This document shows positions 1-8,682 of a stretch of 64,000 bases of DNA, one piece after another. The DNA lies in NCBI RefSeq assembly GCF_001403875.1, contig NZ_LN884299.1, positions 248,001 to 312,000 on the forward strand. The letters run 5' to 3'. The notes under the pieces are model-generated. The model was not told where the DNA came from. It searched no databases and was given only the letters and a program-made list of their open reading frames with translations. This DNA comes from Paenibacillus ihumii. GTDB taxonomy: Bacteria; Bacillota; Bacilli; Paenibacillales; Paenibacillaceae. A program made the position numbers and the translations under genes. How positions within the stretch are numbered: the stretch's first letter is position 1; each line of letters opens with the position of its first letter.

Positions 1-1628
1 TCGGTCTCCTTCAGCTCCGGCGCAAGCTGCAGCAGCTGGTGCAGATTGAACTTGCCCTTGAAGGCGTTCAGCTTCTTATACTGCGGGAACGATTTCTCGT
101 GCGTATTCTCGTCACGGATTTCGATGACGATCTGCCCGACGAAGCCGCGGTTCGCCTTCTTCACGGCTGCCGCAATGAAGTAGGCGGCTGCCGCTAGAAC
201 AGCTGCGGCTATGGCTGAGATGACGGCGGTAAGCCATGGAAACGGCTTCTCTTCCTCGGGAGCCGCCGGCGTGGACGGCGGCGTCGCCGCTCCCCCGGAT
301 GCAGCTTTAGCGCTGATCGTCACCGGCTCAGACTCCCGATAGAAGCTGCGCTCCTCGGCCCGCACCTTCAACTCGTAATCATGGGCTTCGGGAACCTCAA
401 ACGTCCCTTCGAACCGGTCGCCCGTGTTGTTCAGCTGAATTTCCTCCGTCTTGCCGCTGTCTAAATCCTTTGCGACCAGAACAGCCTTCATATTCTTGTA
501 GAGCTCGGCGCTTTGCAGCTTCTGGCCGTTGCTCGTTAGATACGCTCCAATCTGCAGCTTGTCGCCGGGCTTATGGCTTCCCGCTGCAATCGGCTCCATC
601 TCCAGCTCCAAATCGTAGTTGAAGACAAGGTTGATGTCGATTTTATCCTTGGACGCGCCCTTGACCCGCAGCTTCCAATCCCCTTCAGCGGGGCTCAACA
701 TCTTAATGAGGGAATAGCTCTTCGACTTCGACAGCAGCACATCGTCCGAGGGAACCGCTACTTTGTCCCCCGCGGGATTCACAAGCTCCGTCTCGACCGG
801 CTGCGCCGACATGATCGAAATGTTCGCTTCGAGCACGTTCGCGTTCGGAACGTTGACCGTAACCTCCTGGAAGCTGCCCGTACCCGTCATGCTCTGGATC
901 GGCACAATCTTCAGCTTCAGGTGGCTGGCGAATATTTCGCTTAGTATGCGCGGCAGGTCATCCGCAGAGCTGGTCGAGAACGACTTGGCGCCCGTCTGGT
1001 TCGCCAAATCCTCCAGCGGCGCCTTGTTCAGCTTGCCGTCCGCATTCAGCCCGATCGTATAAATCGGTATGCCGGCTGCCTTCGCTTCCTCTACCGCCTT
1101 ACTCAGCTCCTGATCGGAGGCGCTCTGCGTGCGCCCGGAGCTTTTGTTAAAATCGTTGTTGCCGTCCGCAAGCAGGACGATCATGGGCTCGTGGTTCGGA
1201 TCGGCGCCTTTTTGCAGGACCTTTACCGCTTCCTTGACCCCGACTGCAATGTCGGTGTATGGACCCCGGTCGAGTCCGTCGATGAAATCCTTCAAATCCT
1301 GCTTATCCTGAGGCGTTCTGATCTCAAGCAGAGCCTTCTCCCGCTGTATCTTGTCCGTATAGGCAATAATTCCTACCTTATCGCCCTGGGTAGACAGCAT
1401 GTCGATGAACATCTTCATCGCCTCGTTGCCGACTTTATTCGCGTCGCTCGTCTTCATGGAGTTACTTACATCGACAACGAGCACCGCATCGATGCCGGAG
1501 CCTGGCTGACCGCCCTGCGCTGTTGTTGGCGCCGCCCCGTAAATGTCGGAGCCCAGCGTAGAAATAAGTAACCAAAAGACCATGAAGGCCGTTAATATAC
1601 GTAAAGACTGATTATAACGCTGCTGCAT
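1..1628 (-). CDS. vWA-domain membrane protein (partial, runs off left edge)
   Basis: The reading frame begins at ATG 1628 behind AAGGAG and stays open for about 542 codons to the window edge, so the C-terminus is missing. It has a signal-peptide or anchor segment near residues 10-30. A von Willebrand A domain follows, with an intact metal-binding MIDAS: DVSNS at residues 53-57, the conserved Thr near 125 and the LLADG Asp near 155. After it come Ig-like, beta-rich regions, a Pro/Ala linker, one membrane helix around residues 470-495 and a cytosolic tail. The vWA part should face outside and bind a ligand or partner through a divalent metal. It is divergent from the 2047-4953 operon and may work with it. 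The exact partner and function are unknown. Confidence 0.85.
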   Translation of the reverse strand, partial: MQQRYNQSLRILTAFMVFWLLISTLGSDIYGAAPTTAQGGQPGSGIDAVLVVDVSNSMKTSDANKVGNEAMKMFIDMLSTQGDKVGIIAYTDKIQREKALLEIRTPQDKQDLKDFIDGLDRGPYTDIAVGVKEAVKVLQKGADPNHEPMIVLLADGNNDFNKSSGRTQSASDQELSKAVEEAKAAGIPIYTIGLNADGKLNKAPLEDLANQTGAKSFSTSSADDLPRILSEIFASHLKLKIVPIQSMTGTGSFQEVTVNVPNANVLEANISIMSAQPVETELVNPAGDKVAVPSDDVLLSKSKSYSLIKMLSPAEGDWKLRVKGASKDKIDINLVFNYDLELEMEPIAAGSHKPGDKLQIGAYLTSNGQKLQSAELYKNMKAVLVAKDLDSGKTEEIQLNNTGDRFEGTFEVPEAHDYELKVRAEERSFYRESEPVTISAKAASGGAATPPSTPAAPEEEKPFPWLTAVISAIAAAVLAAAAYFIAAAVKKANRGFVGQIVIEIRDENTHEKSFPQYKKLNAFKGKFNLHQLLQLAPELKET

Positions 1629-1657
1629 AATCGTGCTCCTTTATTTTGATTTCAGAT

Positions 1658-1676
1658 AGTATAATTGTACTATACT
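1658..1676. promoter_or_regulatory. Palindrome in the vWA-gene upstream region
   Basis: AGTATA and TATACT arms form an imperfect 19-bp inverted repeat about 30 bp before the vWA start codon. It contains a TATACT-like -10 hexamer on the minus strand. It could be an operator, a promoter or both. Only the symmetry is seen. Confidence 0.3.
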
Positions 1677-1745
1677 AGAGCTGTATTCAAGCTGTATAGT
1701 GTTTAAGCAGAGCTGAACAATTCTGTAATTGCAAATCGCAACAAA

Positions 1746-1906
1746 CTTCCGCTAACCGCGGTCTGGCTTCTTTGAATTGCTTCGATCATGTTTTTCTTCT
1801 AGATATAAGATTGCAATTACTTCCTTATATCGCAAGTATATCGCAAGAAAAATTTCCGCTAATCGCGGTCTGGCTTCTTTGAATTGCTTCGATGGATGTT
1901 TTTCTT
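1746..1906. repeat. Pair of ~53-bp direct repeats
   Basis: Nearly identical ~53-bp segments at 1746-1798 and 1853-1906 share TCCGCTAA, CGCGGTCTGG and GAATTGCTTCGAT. Each contains a CCGC/GCGG mini-palindrome. They lie in the 418-bp divergent intergenic region 1629-2046, which has no gene. They could be regulatory sites read by both directions or remnants of a dispersed repeat. Confidence 0.8.
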
Positions 1907-1999
1907 ATTGTAATCAATATTCCTTAAGAAAAGGTTAAGAGCTTGTGAAGATTAGCCCCGAGGTTTCGTCAAAATCTACCAATATAATCGATGTCCATA

Positions 2000-2008
2000 T
2001 GATATAAT
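2000..2008 (+). promoter_or_regulatory. Extended -10 promoter element of the 2047-4953 operon
   Basis: TG-A-TATAAT at 2000-2008 is an extended -10 for a sigma-A promoter, about 38 bp before the first start codon of the operon. No good -35 is present at the expected distance, which is tolerated for extended -10 promoters. Confidence 0.5.
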
Positions 2009-2046
2009 TAATACCTTCATAATTCAATTACGAAAGGAACCTGTAT

Positions 2047-2196
2047 ATGGTTACATACGGATGCCTGACCCTTTTGTTTCTATTTGCTATCGTAAAGTCC
2101 GTACTCTATTACAAGCGCAGAGAGCAGATCATCGCTCCCGAGGAGCTCGATGCCCAATTGCTGCAGCTTATCAACCATGAAGAGAGAGTGCCATGA
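2047..2196 (+). CDS. 49-aa single-pass membrane protein
   Basis: A small frame of 49 residues starts at ATG 2047 behind AAAGGA. It has one hydrophobic segment at about residues 3-18, followed by a basic KRR stretch and a charged tail. Its TGA stop overlaps the next ATG as ATGA at 2193-2196, so translation is coupled to the zinc-ribbon gene. That coupling, the ribosome binding site and the promoter argue that it is real. The family is not recognised. By context it is probably an accessory subunit of the membrane proteins encoded downstream. Confidence 0.65.
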   Translation: MVTYGCLTLLFLFAIVKSVLYYKRREQIIAPEELDAQLLQLINHEERVP

Positions 2197-3146
2197 ATAA
2201 GAAGAAGAATATCCTATTGCGCCCTCCAGTAAAAACGAAATATGCCTATGAAAAGTTAAGATGCTGTAAAAACTGCCATAACTATACCGCCCTTGGAGAG
2301 GAAAAGTGTACGGTCTGCGGCAAATCAGCCCTTCTCCCTGTACAGGATCTGGCACGCCGAGCGGCCAAGCGTTCCCTGAGAAGTGATCTGCTGCTAATTC
2401 TGCTGCTGACGCTGATCTCCATCGTGTTCAGCCCTACCTTTCAGTTTATCGCAATTTCTGCGGCATCCGGGATCGCGCTGATGATCCTGTTCCTTGTCGT
2501 GCGGCGCAAGGCGCTGGAAAGCCGAATCTCTATCGAGCTGAGCAAAATGTTCGTCCGCGACCGGGACCGCATCGCAGCCGGCCTCGTGCGCAATCTTGAA
2601 ATCGCCGCTGCCCAGGACAATGAGGCCCGTTCCTATGAGTTGATGCGGGAGGTCGCTGTCATCATTCGCAACGACCATATTCGCAAGCTGCAGATCCTCC
2701 TCCTGCAGTCCCTCGTGCTGCGCAAGGACATGGATCTGGAGCTGGAGCCGCTGCTGCTCGAGCATTTTGATCCCGAGCTGGCCTCCTACATCGGCGAGCT
2801 TGCCAAAATCAAGCGGGAGCTCATCAAAGACCGTACCTTCCAGTACGTCATCAAATATGAGCAGCAAATATCGGCGATGGAGCACGGGGATGACATCCTC
2901 GCCGGCGTAGCGGGAGCGGCGGTTAGAATGAAACGCTACGTGCAGGCCTATGCCGGGTTCCTGGCCCGCCATGCCCGCAAGCTGCCCAAGGATCGATTCC
3001 TCCGGCTGTTCCGGATCGTAACCGAGAACCCCGGTCTGAACTGGGGAGCGTTACAAGCGGAGACTGCACGAATCTATGAGGAGAAATATCAGTGGGATGC
3101 CGATTTTCAACAAATAAAGCCGAGGTCTAACATACATGACGTATAA
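2193..3146 (+). CDS. Zinc-ribbon membrane protein, function unknown
   Basis: The product has 317 residues. Near residues 25-43 are two Cys pairs, CKNC and CTVC, about 13 residues apart, typical of a small zinc ribbon. Two closely spaced hydrophobic segments follow at about 65-105. The rest (about 115-317) is a charged, mostly helical cytosolic domain. The start overlaps the upstream stop, and its own end overlaps the next gene by 11 bp, so the three genes form one tightly coupled operon. I do not recognise the helical domain. A membrane-tethered adaptor is plausible but inferred. Confidence 0.75.
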   Translation: MNKKKNILLRPPVKTKYAYEKLRCCKNCHNYTALGEEKCTVCGKSALLPVQDLARRAAKRSLRSDLLLILLLTLISIVFSPTFQFIAISAASGIALMILFLVVRRKALESRISIELSKMFVRDRDRIAAGLVRNLEIAAAQDNEARSYELMREVAVIIRNDHIRKLQILLLQSLVLRKDMDLELEPLLLEHFDPELASYIGELAKIKRELIKDRTFQYVIKYEQQISAMEHGDDILAGVAGAAVRMKRYVQAYAGFLARHARKLPKDRFLRLFRIVTENPGLNWGALQAETARIYEEKYQWDADFQQIKPRSNIHDV

Positions 3147-4953
3147 AAAATGGTTAACCCTGCATCATCTGCTCATTTTATTATGTATATTAATGATTCC
3201 GCTGCTGATATACAAAGGTATCGGGATTTCCCAAAAGCTCAGTACGCTCAAAAAGGCAGAAGCCCTGTATGAAGACAAAAATCTGATCGATGCGGAAACC
3301 CTCTACCAAAAAGCGCATAGCAACAAGACGATCCGCTACAAGGAGGAGCTTATCGCCTCCCGGCTGGAAGAGCTGGCTCCCATCACGGCCATGAAGGAAA
3401 GCCTGTCCGGCATCCTTAGCGAAGCGTCAAAGGCGGCCCGGAGGGACGATTTCGAACGCCTCATGAGCGCCTATGCCGAGCTTCAGCAGGTTCGCGGCAG
3501 CTATATGCAGCCGGAGGGGGCTTACGGCGAGTACTACAAGCAGCTCTCTGAACAGTACGGCATTTCGCAGAGCTTCATGGATTATTTCAAGCAATTCCGG
3601 ACGGCCCTGCTCGATAAGGCAAAGCGAAATCTGGAGGACGGCAATTACGACGATGAATCGTTCAAGTGGAAGCTGCTGCGCATGCCTTCCCATTTTTTCG
3701 GAACGGAGCAGGAATGGCATGATCAGCTGAATACAGCATTCCAGCAATATGATGAAGCCAAGCTGGAGCGGATCGCAGCTAGCGGATATATCGAGGCCAT
3801 GCTGCAGAACGCCTCATCTATGCTGGAGCTCTACGCAGCCCACCAGCATAATGCGCCCTGGATTACAGCCAAGACGGACGAATTAATGGATTCATTGCTG
3901 AAAAAAGATTGGGACAACGAGGAGTACGCCTCCTTTGCCCTGCATTCGCGCCAATTCGAGACATTCGCCAGCTCAGCGAGCCCGCGCTCCAAGGTGCTGG
4001 CTTATGCCAAGAGCGGTATCAGCAAGCTGCTCCACTCCGCCAAAAAAAGCAAGGCCAGCGGAAATTATCAGGAAGCAATCGACCTGTATACGGCGCTCGG
4101 CAATTACCAGGATACGAAAGCGGAAATCCGCGCGACCGAGCTGGCCTGGACAGCCGCCGAGCCTGTAAGGCTTCTGCCGGTTCCCGGCGACGGGGAAGGC
4201 TATAAGCATGTCGCTGGCGGTACGAAGAAATTCGGATCGAACGTTTACGTTGCTGCAACCGATGCGGGGAACCAGTTGTTTTTCGGCCGGATGAACAGCG
4301 AGGAAAGCGTGCAAATCCTATCGAATCGCGACTTGCCCTCCCATGCGGAAATCCGCAGCCTGCGCATTGATCCGGTTTTAAGCACCTCGAGCACCCCTGT
4401 CGTGGTTATCGAAACGGACTCGGCTGCGCGCGAGACGATGTATACCGCCTTCGAAGTGCTGGAGGATCGCATTAATCTGATGTTCTCGATCGAAGCGGAT
4501 GACTTGATCGTTCAGGATAACGATACGCTGCATGTCGTGAACCCGCACGGTGAAGGCGAAGGCGAGACGGCCATCTATGTCCGTTACGGCGATTACTTCG
4601 AGTTTACCGGAGTCAAGCAGGCATACGTAGATATTTCCGCCGACAACGTCAGCTTGTATCCCGACACCCTTCTCCGCTTCACCTGCACCATCACTTCACC
4701 GGGAACCGGAGAAGTGCTTGCCTTCGGGGAGAACCGCTATGTTGTACTGCAGGGCGACTTCACCTTCTACGAAGGAGAAGCCACGGTCACGGGTCGCTTT
4801 ACGCATTACACTGAGAAGCATATGGAATCCCAGGATAGCGGGACCGTCCAGGATCCATTCGCCAGCTCGCCCGATGATTCCATAATCATGGATGAATCAG
4901 CCCGGCAAATGATGCGCATTCCCGTCGTCAAGGTGGAATCCGTGAAGCAGTAA
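3136..4953 (+). CDS. TPR-like membrane-anchored protein, function unknown
   Basis: The product has 605 residues and a single N-terminal membrane segment (about residues 10-30). TPR-like helical repeats follow (AEALYEDKNLIDAETLYQKA near residue 40, and SGNYQEAIDLYTALGNY near residue 320). The C-terminal 250 residues are beta-rich, resembling a propeller or Ig-like sensor part, but no family is assigned. It overlaps the upstream gene and ends the operon at a strong terminator. With the divergent vWA protein it may form a cell-surface or envelope complex. This is inference from context. Confidence 0.75.
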   Translation: MTYKKWLTLHHLLILLCILMIPLLIYKGIGISQKLSTLKKAEALYEDKNLIDAETLYQKAHSNKTIRYKEELIASRLEELAPITAMKESLSGILSEASKAARRDDFERLMSAYAELQQVRGSYMQPEGAYGEYYKQLSEQYGISQSFMDYFKQFRTALLDKAKRNLEDGNYDDESFKWKLLRMPSHFFGTEQEWHDQLNTAFQQYDEAKLERIAASGYIEAMLQNASSMLELYAAHQHNAPWITAKTDELMDSLLKKDWDNEEYASFALHSRQFETFASSASPRSKVLAYAKSGISKLLHSAKKSKASGNYQEAIDLYTALGNYQDTKAEIRATELAWTAAEPVRLLPVPGDGEGYKHVAGGTKKFGSNVYVAATDAGNQLFFGRMNSEESVQILSNRDLPSHAEIRSLRIDPVLSTSSTPVVVIETDSAARETMYTAFEVLEDRINLMFSIEADDLIVQDNDTLHVVNPHGEGEGETAIYVRYGDYFEFTGVKQAYVDISADNVSLYPDTLLRFTCTITSPGTGEVLAFGENRYVVLQGDFTFYEGEATVTGRFTHYTEKHMESQDSGTVQDPFASSPDDSIIMDESARQMMRIPVVKVESVKQ

Positions 4954-4966
4954 TATCTCCACATGC

Positions 4967-5011
4967 AAAAGGCTCTAAATCATTCCTAGCGAACGATTTA
5001 GAGCCTTTTTT
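4967..5011 (+). terminator. Rho-independent terminator
   Basis: A 14-15-bp perfect stem (AAGGCTCTAAATC with GATTTAGAGCCTT) and a short loop, followed by a T run. It lies just after the 605-aa gene. Confidence 0.93.
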
Positions 5012-5019
5012 AACTTCCC

Positions 5020-5352
5020 TATAGGATCTCCGGTTTATAGGGATCTTTGATGGTAGCAATCTTTGATGTATAGCGATATTCGATTGGATAACGCTATTCA
5101 ATCCATAGTGGATATTCGAACCATAGCGATAATTCGACACCTATAGAGATATTCAATCCCTACGATAATTTGACCTATAGAGATATTTGATCTTTAGTGA
5201 TATGCGACCTATAGGGATATTCAATCTATAGAGATCTCCGATCCATAGCCATATTTGATCTATAGCGTTCTTCGAGCTATAGCGCTCTTCGATGTATAGC
5301 CATATTCGATCCATAGCGATCTTTGAACTATTGCGATATTCGATCTTGTGCC
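5020..5352. repeat. Degenerate ~18-bp tandem array, unit like CTATAGCGATATTCGAT
   Basis: About 17 diverged copies of an 18-bp unit (CTATAG..ATATTCGATC) fill the gap between the terminator and ssuE. There is no open frame of substance. It looks like an old minisatellite in the convergent gap. Confidence 0.85.
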
Positions 5353-5391
5353 CCGTTTTAGTTTATAGCCCCTCTCAAAATCCGATAGATC

Positions 5392-5946
5392 CTATTTCGA
5401 GGCCGAATATTGAATACGCCGCTTGGTCTCCTCAGCCAGCTCCGCAACGTTATCCTTCAGCCGCGTGACCAGTTCCTCGTTGATCTCGAAGCCGCCTTGA
5501 TCCGTGCGGGCAATATAAGCATCCACTGCGTACACTCCGCCCAAAATATGACGGGCCCCGAGCGCCGACAACACCGGCTTGAGCGAATAGTCAATGGACA
5601 GCAGATGCGCAAGGCTTCCGCCGATGAAAAGCGGCAGAATAATTTTGCCGGCCAGTCCTTTTTGCGGGATGAGATCCAGGAAGGTCTTCAGCACTCCCGT
5701 ATAAGACGCCTTGTACACTGGACTGGCAATAATGACCGCATCCGCTTCAGCGACAAGCCCGTTCGCCTTGACGATCGCTTCGCTCTCGAATTTCGTATGG
5801 ATGAGATCTTCCGGAGGAAGCTCGCCCACATTAACATGGTTAACCTCAAAGCCTTCCTTGCGCAGCAGCTCATCCGCCAGCTCAATCATCGCCGTTAAGC
5901 GGGAGCCGGGCGTAGGACTGCCGTTAATTATCGTTACTTTTGCCAT
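5392..5946 (-). CDS. ssuE: NADPH-dependent FMN reductase, SsuE type
   Basis: The 184-residue flavodoxin-like protein begins with the FMN-phosphate loop INGSPTPGSR. It carries SPVYKASYTGVLKTFLDL near residues 97-114, the signature of the SsuE/MsuE family. These enzymes supply FMNH2 to sulfonate monooxygenases. The start at 5946 has AAAGGAGA. No ssuD, ssuA, ssuB or ssuC gene is next to it, so a generic flavin reductase role remains possible. A sulfur link fits the sulfate and cystine transport genes in the window. Confidence 0.8.
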   Translation of the reverse strand: MAKVTIINGSPTPGSRLTAMIELADELLRKEGFEVNHVNVGELPPEDLIHTKFESEAIVKANGLVAEADAVIIASPVYKASYTGVLKTFLDLIPQKGLAGKIILPLFIGGSLAHLLSIDYSLKPVLSALGARHILGGVYAVDAYIARTDQGGFEINEELVTRLKDNVAELAEETKRRIQYSASK

Positions 5947-6099
5947 ATCTATATTCTCCTTTACTTAGGTTCATTACTGCTCGCTGTATGTGATCATAGC
6001 TGCTGGTCGCCAGTTGCTGGTCGCCGGCTGCTATCGCCGTTTGATCGGATCACGCTTGCGATCATGAGCTCAGCTCATGGCAGCTTCATCCGATATTGC

Positions 6100-6215
6100 T
6101 CCCTGATCTTGGTCATCCCGATCTTACTCATTCCAATCTTGCTCATTCCGATCCTACTCATCTCGATCTTGACTCATCTTGATCTTGACTCATCTCGATC
6201 TTGACTCATCCCATG
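6100..6215. repeat. ~16-bp tandem repeat, CATC(T/C)CGATCTTGACT
   Basis: Six to seven diverged copies of a unit like CTCATCTCGATCTTGA. The last three are almost identical, which suggests recent slippage. Confidence 0.85.
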
Positions 6216-6525
6216 CTTGCACCTTAACGACACCAATCGCTTACCTCCAAGAGTCCGCGAGCTAGGAACGATAGGGGCTCCCCTCCAAGGGACCAGAAAT
6301 CGGTCTGAGCCACCGGGAGCTTACCAAATTAATCTCTTGAAAAAAATGCTATCCATATTTGCGTAAAAAGTCAATTGCCGCACCCTCATCTATATAAGAT
6401 GAACTATTGAAATATAAGCGGGGCAATTACTTAAAATGTTCCTACGATCGCCGCTGCTCCGTGATTTCTACTAAGCTGTTGTACATTGAGATGCCGCCAC
6501 ACACTAAGCCGTGTGTGTTGTTCAC

Positions 6526-6660
6526 TAAATGGAATTCATGTATCTAATTGGGCTCTTATCGAATGATTCAAAGAATCAGATGGATTTCATGTACCTAAAA
6601 TCAAGAATCCAGCCTATGACAGGCAACCTCGCCTTTTCTAATGACATAAAATCCATTTAA
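6526..6660 (+). mobile_element. MITE-like ~135-bp element, copy 1
   Basis: The element begins TAAATGGAATTCATGT and ends with the near inverse at 6645-6660 (ACATAAAATCCATTTA). It matches the reverse complement of 53740-53872 along most of its length, including an exact 27-bp match (6523-6549 with 53849-53875). It has no transposase frame. An internal GATGGATTTCATGTACCT repeats the terminal motif. The 78-aa frame that crosses it on the minus strand is not a real gene. Confidence 0.75.
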
Positions 6661-6844
6661 ATCCACTTTCCCTTTCTTACCGCAGAAGCTAACTGCTAAG
6701 AATCCATTTAAATAAGTTGAGCTATTGTATGAATTCGGGGCAAATACGTAAAATGATCCTGCAGTCGCTATTCTCCCAGAATTTTTTGTAATGTATAGAT
6801 TCATAAGAGGCAGGAACCCGGTCACAAAGGCAAACACAAGCTTA

Positions 6845-7075
6845 ATGCGCCCGAAGCTGCTTTAAGATACTCACAACTCTTATGCCTCCGATGCAGCTTT
6901 AAGAGCCCGCAAGCTTATGCTTCCGGAAACAGCTTTAAATCGCCCATAAGCCCTATGCTTCCAAAACAGCTTTAAGACGCCCACAAGCTTATGCCTCCGG
7001 AAACAACTTTAAAACGCTCACAAGCCTATGCTTCCAAAACAGCTTTAAGACGCTCACAAGCTTTTGCGCCTGAAG
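6845..7075. repeat. ~35-bp tandem array, unit like CACAAGCTTATGCCTCCGG
   Basis: Six to seven copies of a 33-36-bp unit containing CTTATGC(C/T)TCC and AACAGCTTTAA. The array ends about 140 bp before the SDR start. It keeps one frame open, which makes the SDR gene look longer than it is. Confidence 0.88.
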
Positions 7076-7212
7076 CAGCATTCTTGTCAGATAGTTTCCG
7101 TTCCCTCGGATTCATTTTTCTCACTTGCCTGCATCCATTCTTTAATTCACCTTATATAGGCTTATGCATACTCATAATTCAGAGGAATGAATATGATTTG
7201 GAGGTTTTGCGC

Positions 7213-8292
7213 TTGAACCCGATGAATTCAGCAAGTCCGGTCCACCCGATCCACCCGATCCACCCGGGTCACCTGAGCCACCCGATGGCAGCAGCCATGA
7301 ACGCGGCAGGCAAGAAGGATTACGTCAAGCCGCCAGGCTATGCCCATCCTCCGATGCCTTCGCATCAATGGCATCCTTGCCCCGGAGATTACGGCAATCC
7401 CGTCTACCCGTACTATGCCAAAGAAACGGCATGCAAGGAGCAGCCGGTCGCCTTTCCGCCCCAGCACCAGCCGTTCCAGCCTGGCCTGGAGAGCCTGATG
7501 CACCCCCGGCCCATTTCGGAGAATCCGAACTACCAGGGCAGCTGCAAGCTGAAAGGCAAGGTGGCCATCATTACCGGCGGAGACAGCGGCATCGGCCGGG
7601 CCGTCGCCATCGCTTTTGCCAAAGAAGGCGCCGATGTCGTGATCCCCTATTTATGGGAAACCTCGGACGCCATGGAGACCAAAGCCCGCGTAGAGGCGCT
7701 CGGTCAATGCTGTCTCCCCATCCAGATTGACCTCCGCTTCAAGCAGAACTGCGAAGCCGTTGTTCGTGAGACGATTTCCGCTTTTGGCCGCCTTGACATC
7801 CTGGTCAATAACCATGGCGTCCAATATCCTCAGCAAAGCATTGCCGATATTTCGGAGCAGCAGCTGTATCAGACGTTCCAAACGAATATTTTTCCGTTTT
7901 TCTTCATGGTTCAGGCCGCACTGCCCCATTTATGCCGGGGGAGCTCGATCATCAACACTGCCTCGATTACCGCCTACAAAGGACATAAAACATTGATCGA
8001 CTATTCATCGACCAAAGGAGCGATCGTCTCGTTTACCCGCTCCTTGTCCCTCTCGTTAATCGATTGCGGCATCCGCGTCAATGCTGTTGCTCCGGGCTCG
8101 ACCTGGACGCCTCTTATTCCCTCCAGCTTCAGCGCGGAGGAGGTAGCCACCTTCGGTACAGACGCGCCGATCAAACGGGCAGCTCAGCCGTATGAGCTGG
8201 CTCCCGCTTATGTATACCTCGCCAGCGGTGATTCCAGCTTTGTCACCGGGGAGGTTGTGCACGTGAACGGCGGAGCTATGGTCACGACGTAA
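7213..8292 (+). CDS. SDR-family oxidoreductase with His/Pro-rich N-terminus
   Basis: The product is a short-chain dehydrogenase of the long YhdF/YhxC/YhxD-like group (often annotated as glucose or ribitol dehydrogenase). TTG 7213 is chosen as start because GGAGG lies 8 bp upstream. The upstream open frame runs into repeats. Residues 1-110 are His/Pro/Ser rich (HPIHPIHPGHLSHP). The Rossmann domain starts with KGKVAIITGGDSGIG near 115, and the catalytic residues include the Ser of NTASIT and YSSTK. It ends with the usual GGAMVTT. The substrate is unknown. The His-rich head is longer than usual and may bind metal. Confidence 0.87.
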   Translation: MNPMNSASPVHPIHPIHPGHLSHPMAAAMNAAGKKDYVKPPGYAHPPMPSHQWHPCPGDYGNPVYPYYAKETACKEQPVAFPPQHQPFQPGLESLMHPRPISENPNYQGSCKLKGKVAIITGGDSGIGRAVAIAFAKEGADVVIPYLWETSDAMETKARVEALGQCCLPIQIDLRFKQNCEAVVRETISAFGRLDILVNNHGVQYPQQSIADISEQQLYQTFQTNIFPFFFMVQAALPHLCRGSSIINTASITAYKGHKTLIDYSSTKGAIVSFTRSLSLSLIDCGIRVNAVAPGSTWTPLIPSSFSAEEVATFGTDAPIKRAAQPYELAPAYVYLASGDSSFVTGEVVHVNGGAMVTT

Positions 8293-8426
8293 TTTTTTTG
8301 CGGTTGAAGGACTCCCACAGTCTCAGCCGGTAACCTTAAGAAGCGCCACACCGCGGACCAGAAGCTGCCTGCGTGTCCCAGTCCCCGCCGCGGTGAGTAC
8401 ATACAGCCTGCACGCAGCCTGAAGCG

Positions 8427-8682
8427 CTACAGCGCCTCGATGATATCCCCGGCGAGCAATGAGCCGGAGCTCCATCGCGCCATGGCGGCGCGCTCTCCGG
8501 CCAGGCCGTGCAGATACACGCCCAGCGCAGCGGCTTGAATCCCGCTCAGGCCTTGGGCCAGCAGCGAGGCGATGATGCCGGTGAGCACATCGCCGCTTCC
8601 GCCGGTCGCCATCCCGGGGTGACCGGTGGTGTTGACGTAGACGCGGCCGCCAGGGTCCGCAATAACCGTGCCGGCCCCCCTG
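8427..8682 (-). CDS. nnr: NAD(P)H-hydrate dehydratase, C-terminal fragment of Nnr
   Basis: This is the last part of the ADP-dependent NAD(P)HX dehydratase domain. It has the signature [19 protein letters not shown], followed by the C-terminal helices ([19 protein letters not shown]). It is cut at 8683 by adapter DNA, so there is no genuine start. It belongs with the N-terminal part at 8929-9824. In the real genome the two should be one gene of about 500 codons. Confidence 0.88.

Larger units (their letters stand above)
5947..7212. other. 1.27-kb gene-free region
   Basis: No credible gene lies between ssuE and the SDR gene. The stretch holds a ~16-bp repeat array (6100-6215), a MITE-like element (6526-6660) and a ~35-bp repeat array (6845-7075). 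The rest shows nothing I can assign. Confidence 0.7.

Noticed and set aside
6601..6837. 78-codon ORF on the minus strand
   Set aside because: It crosses the MITE-like element and has no family match or ribosome binding site.
6991..7212. N-terminal extension of the SDR protein
   Set aside because: The frame is open only because of the 35-bp array; TTG 7213 has the GGAGG ribosome binding site.
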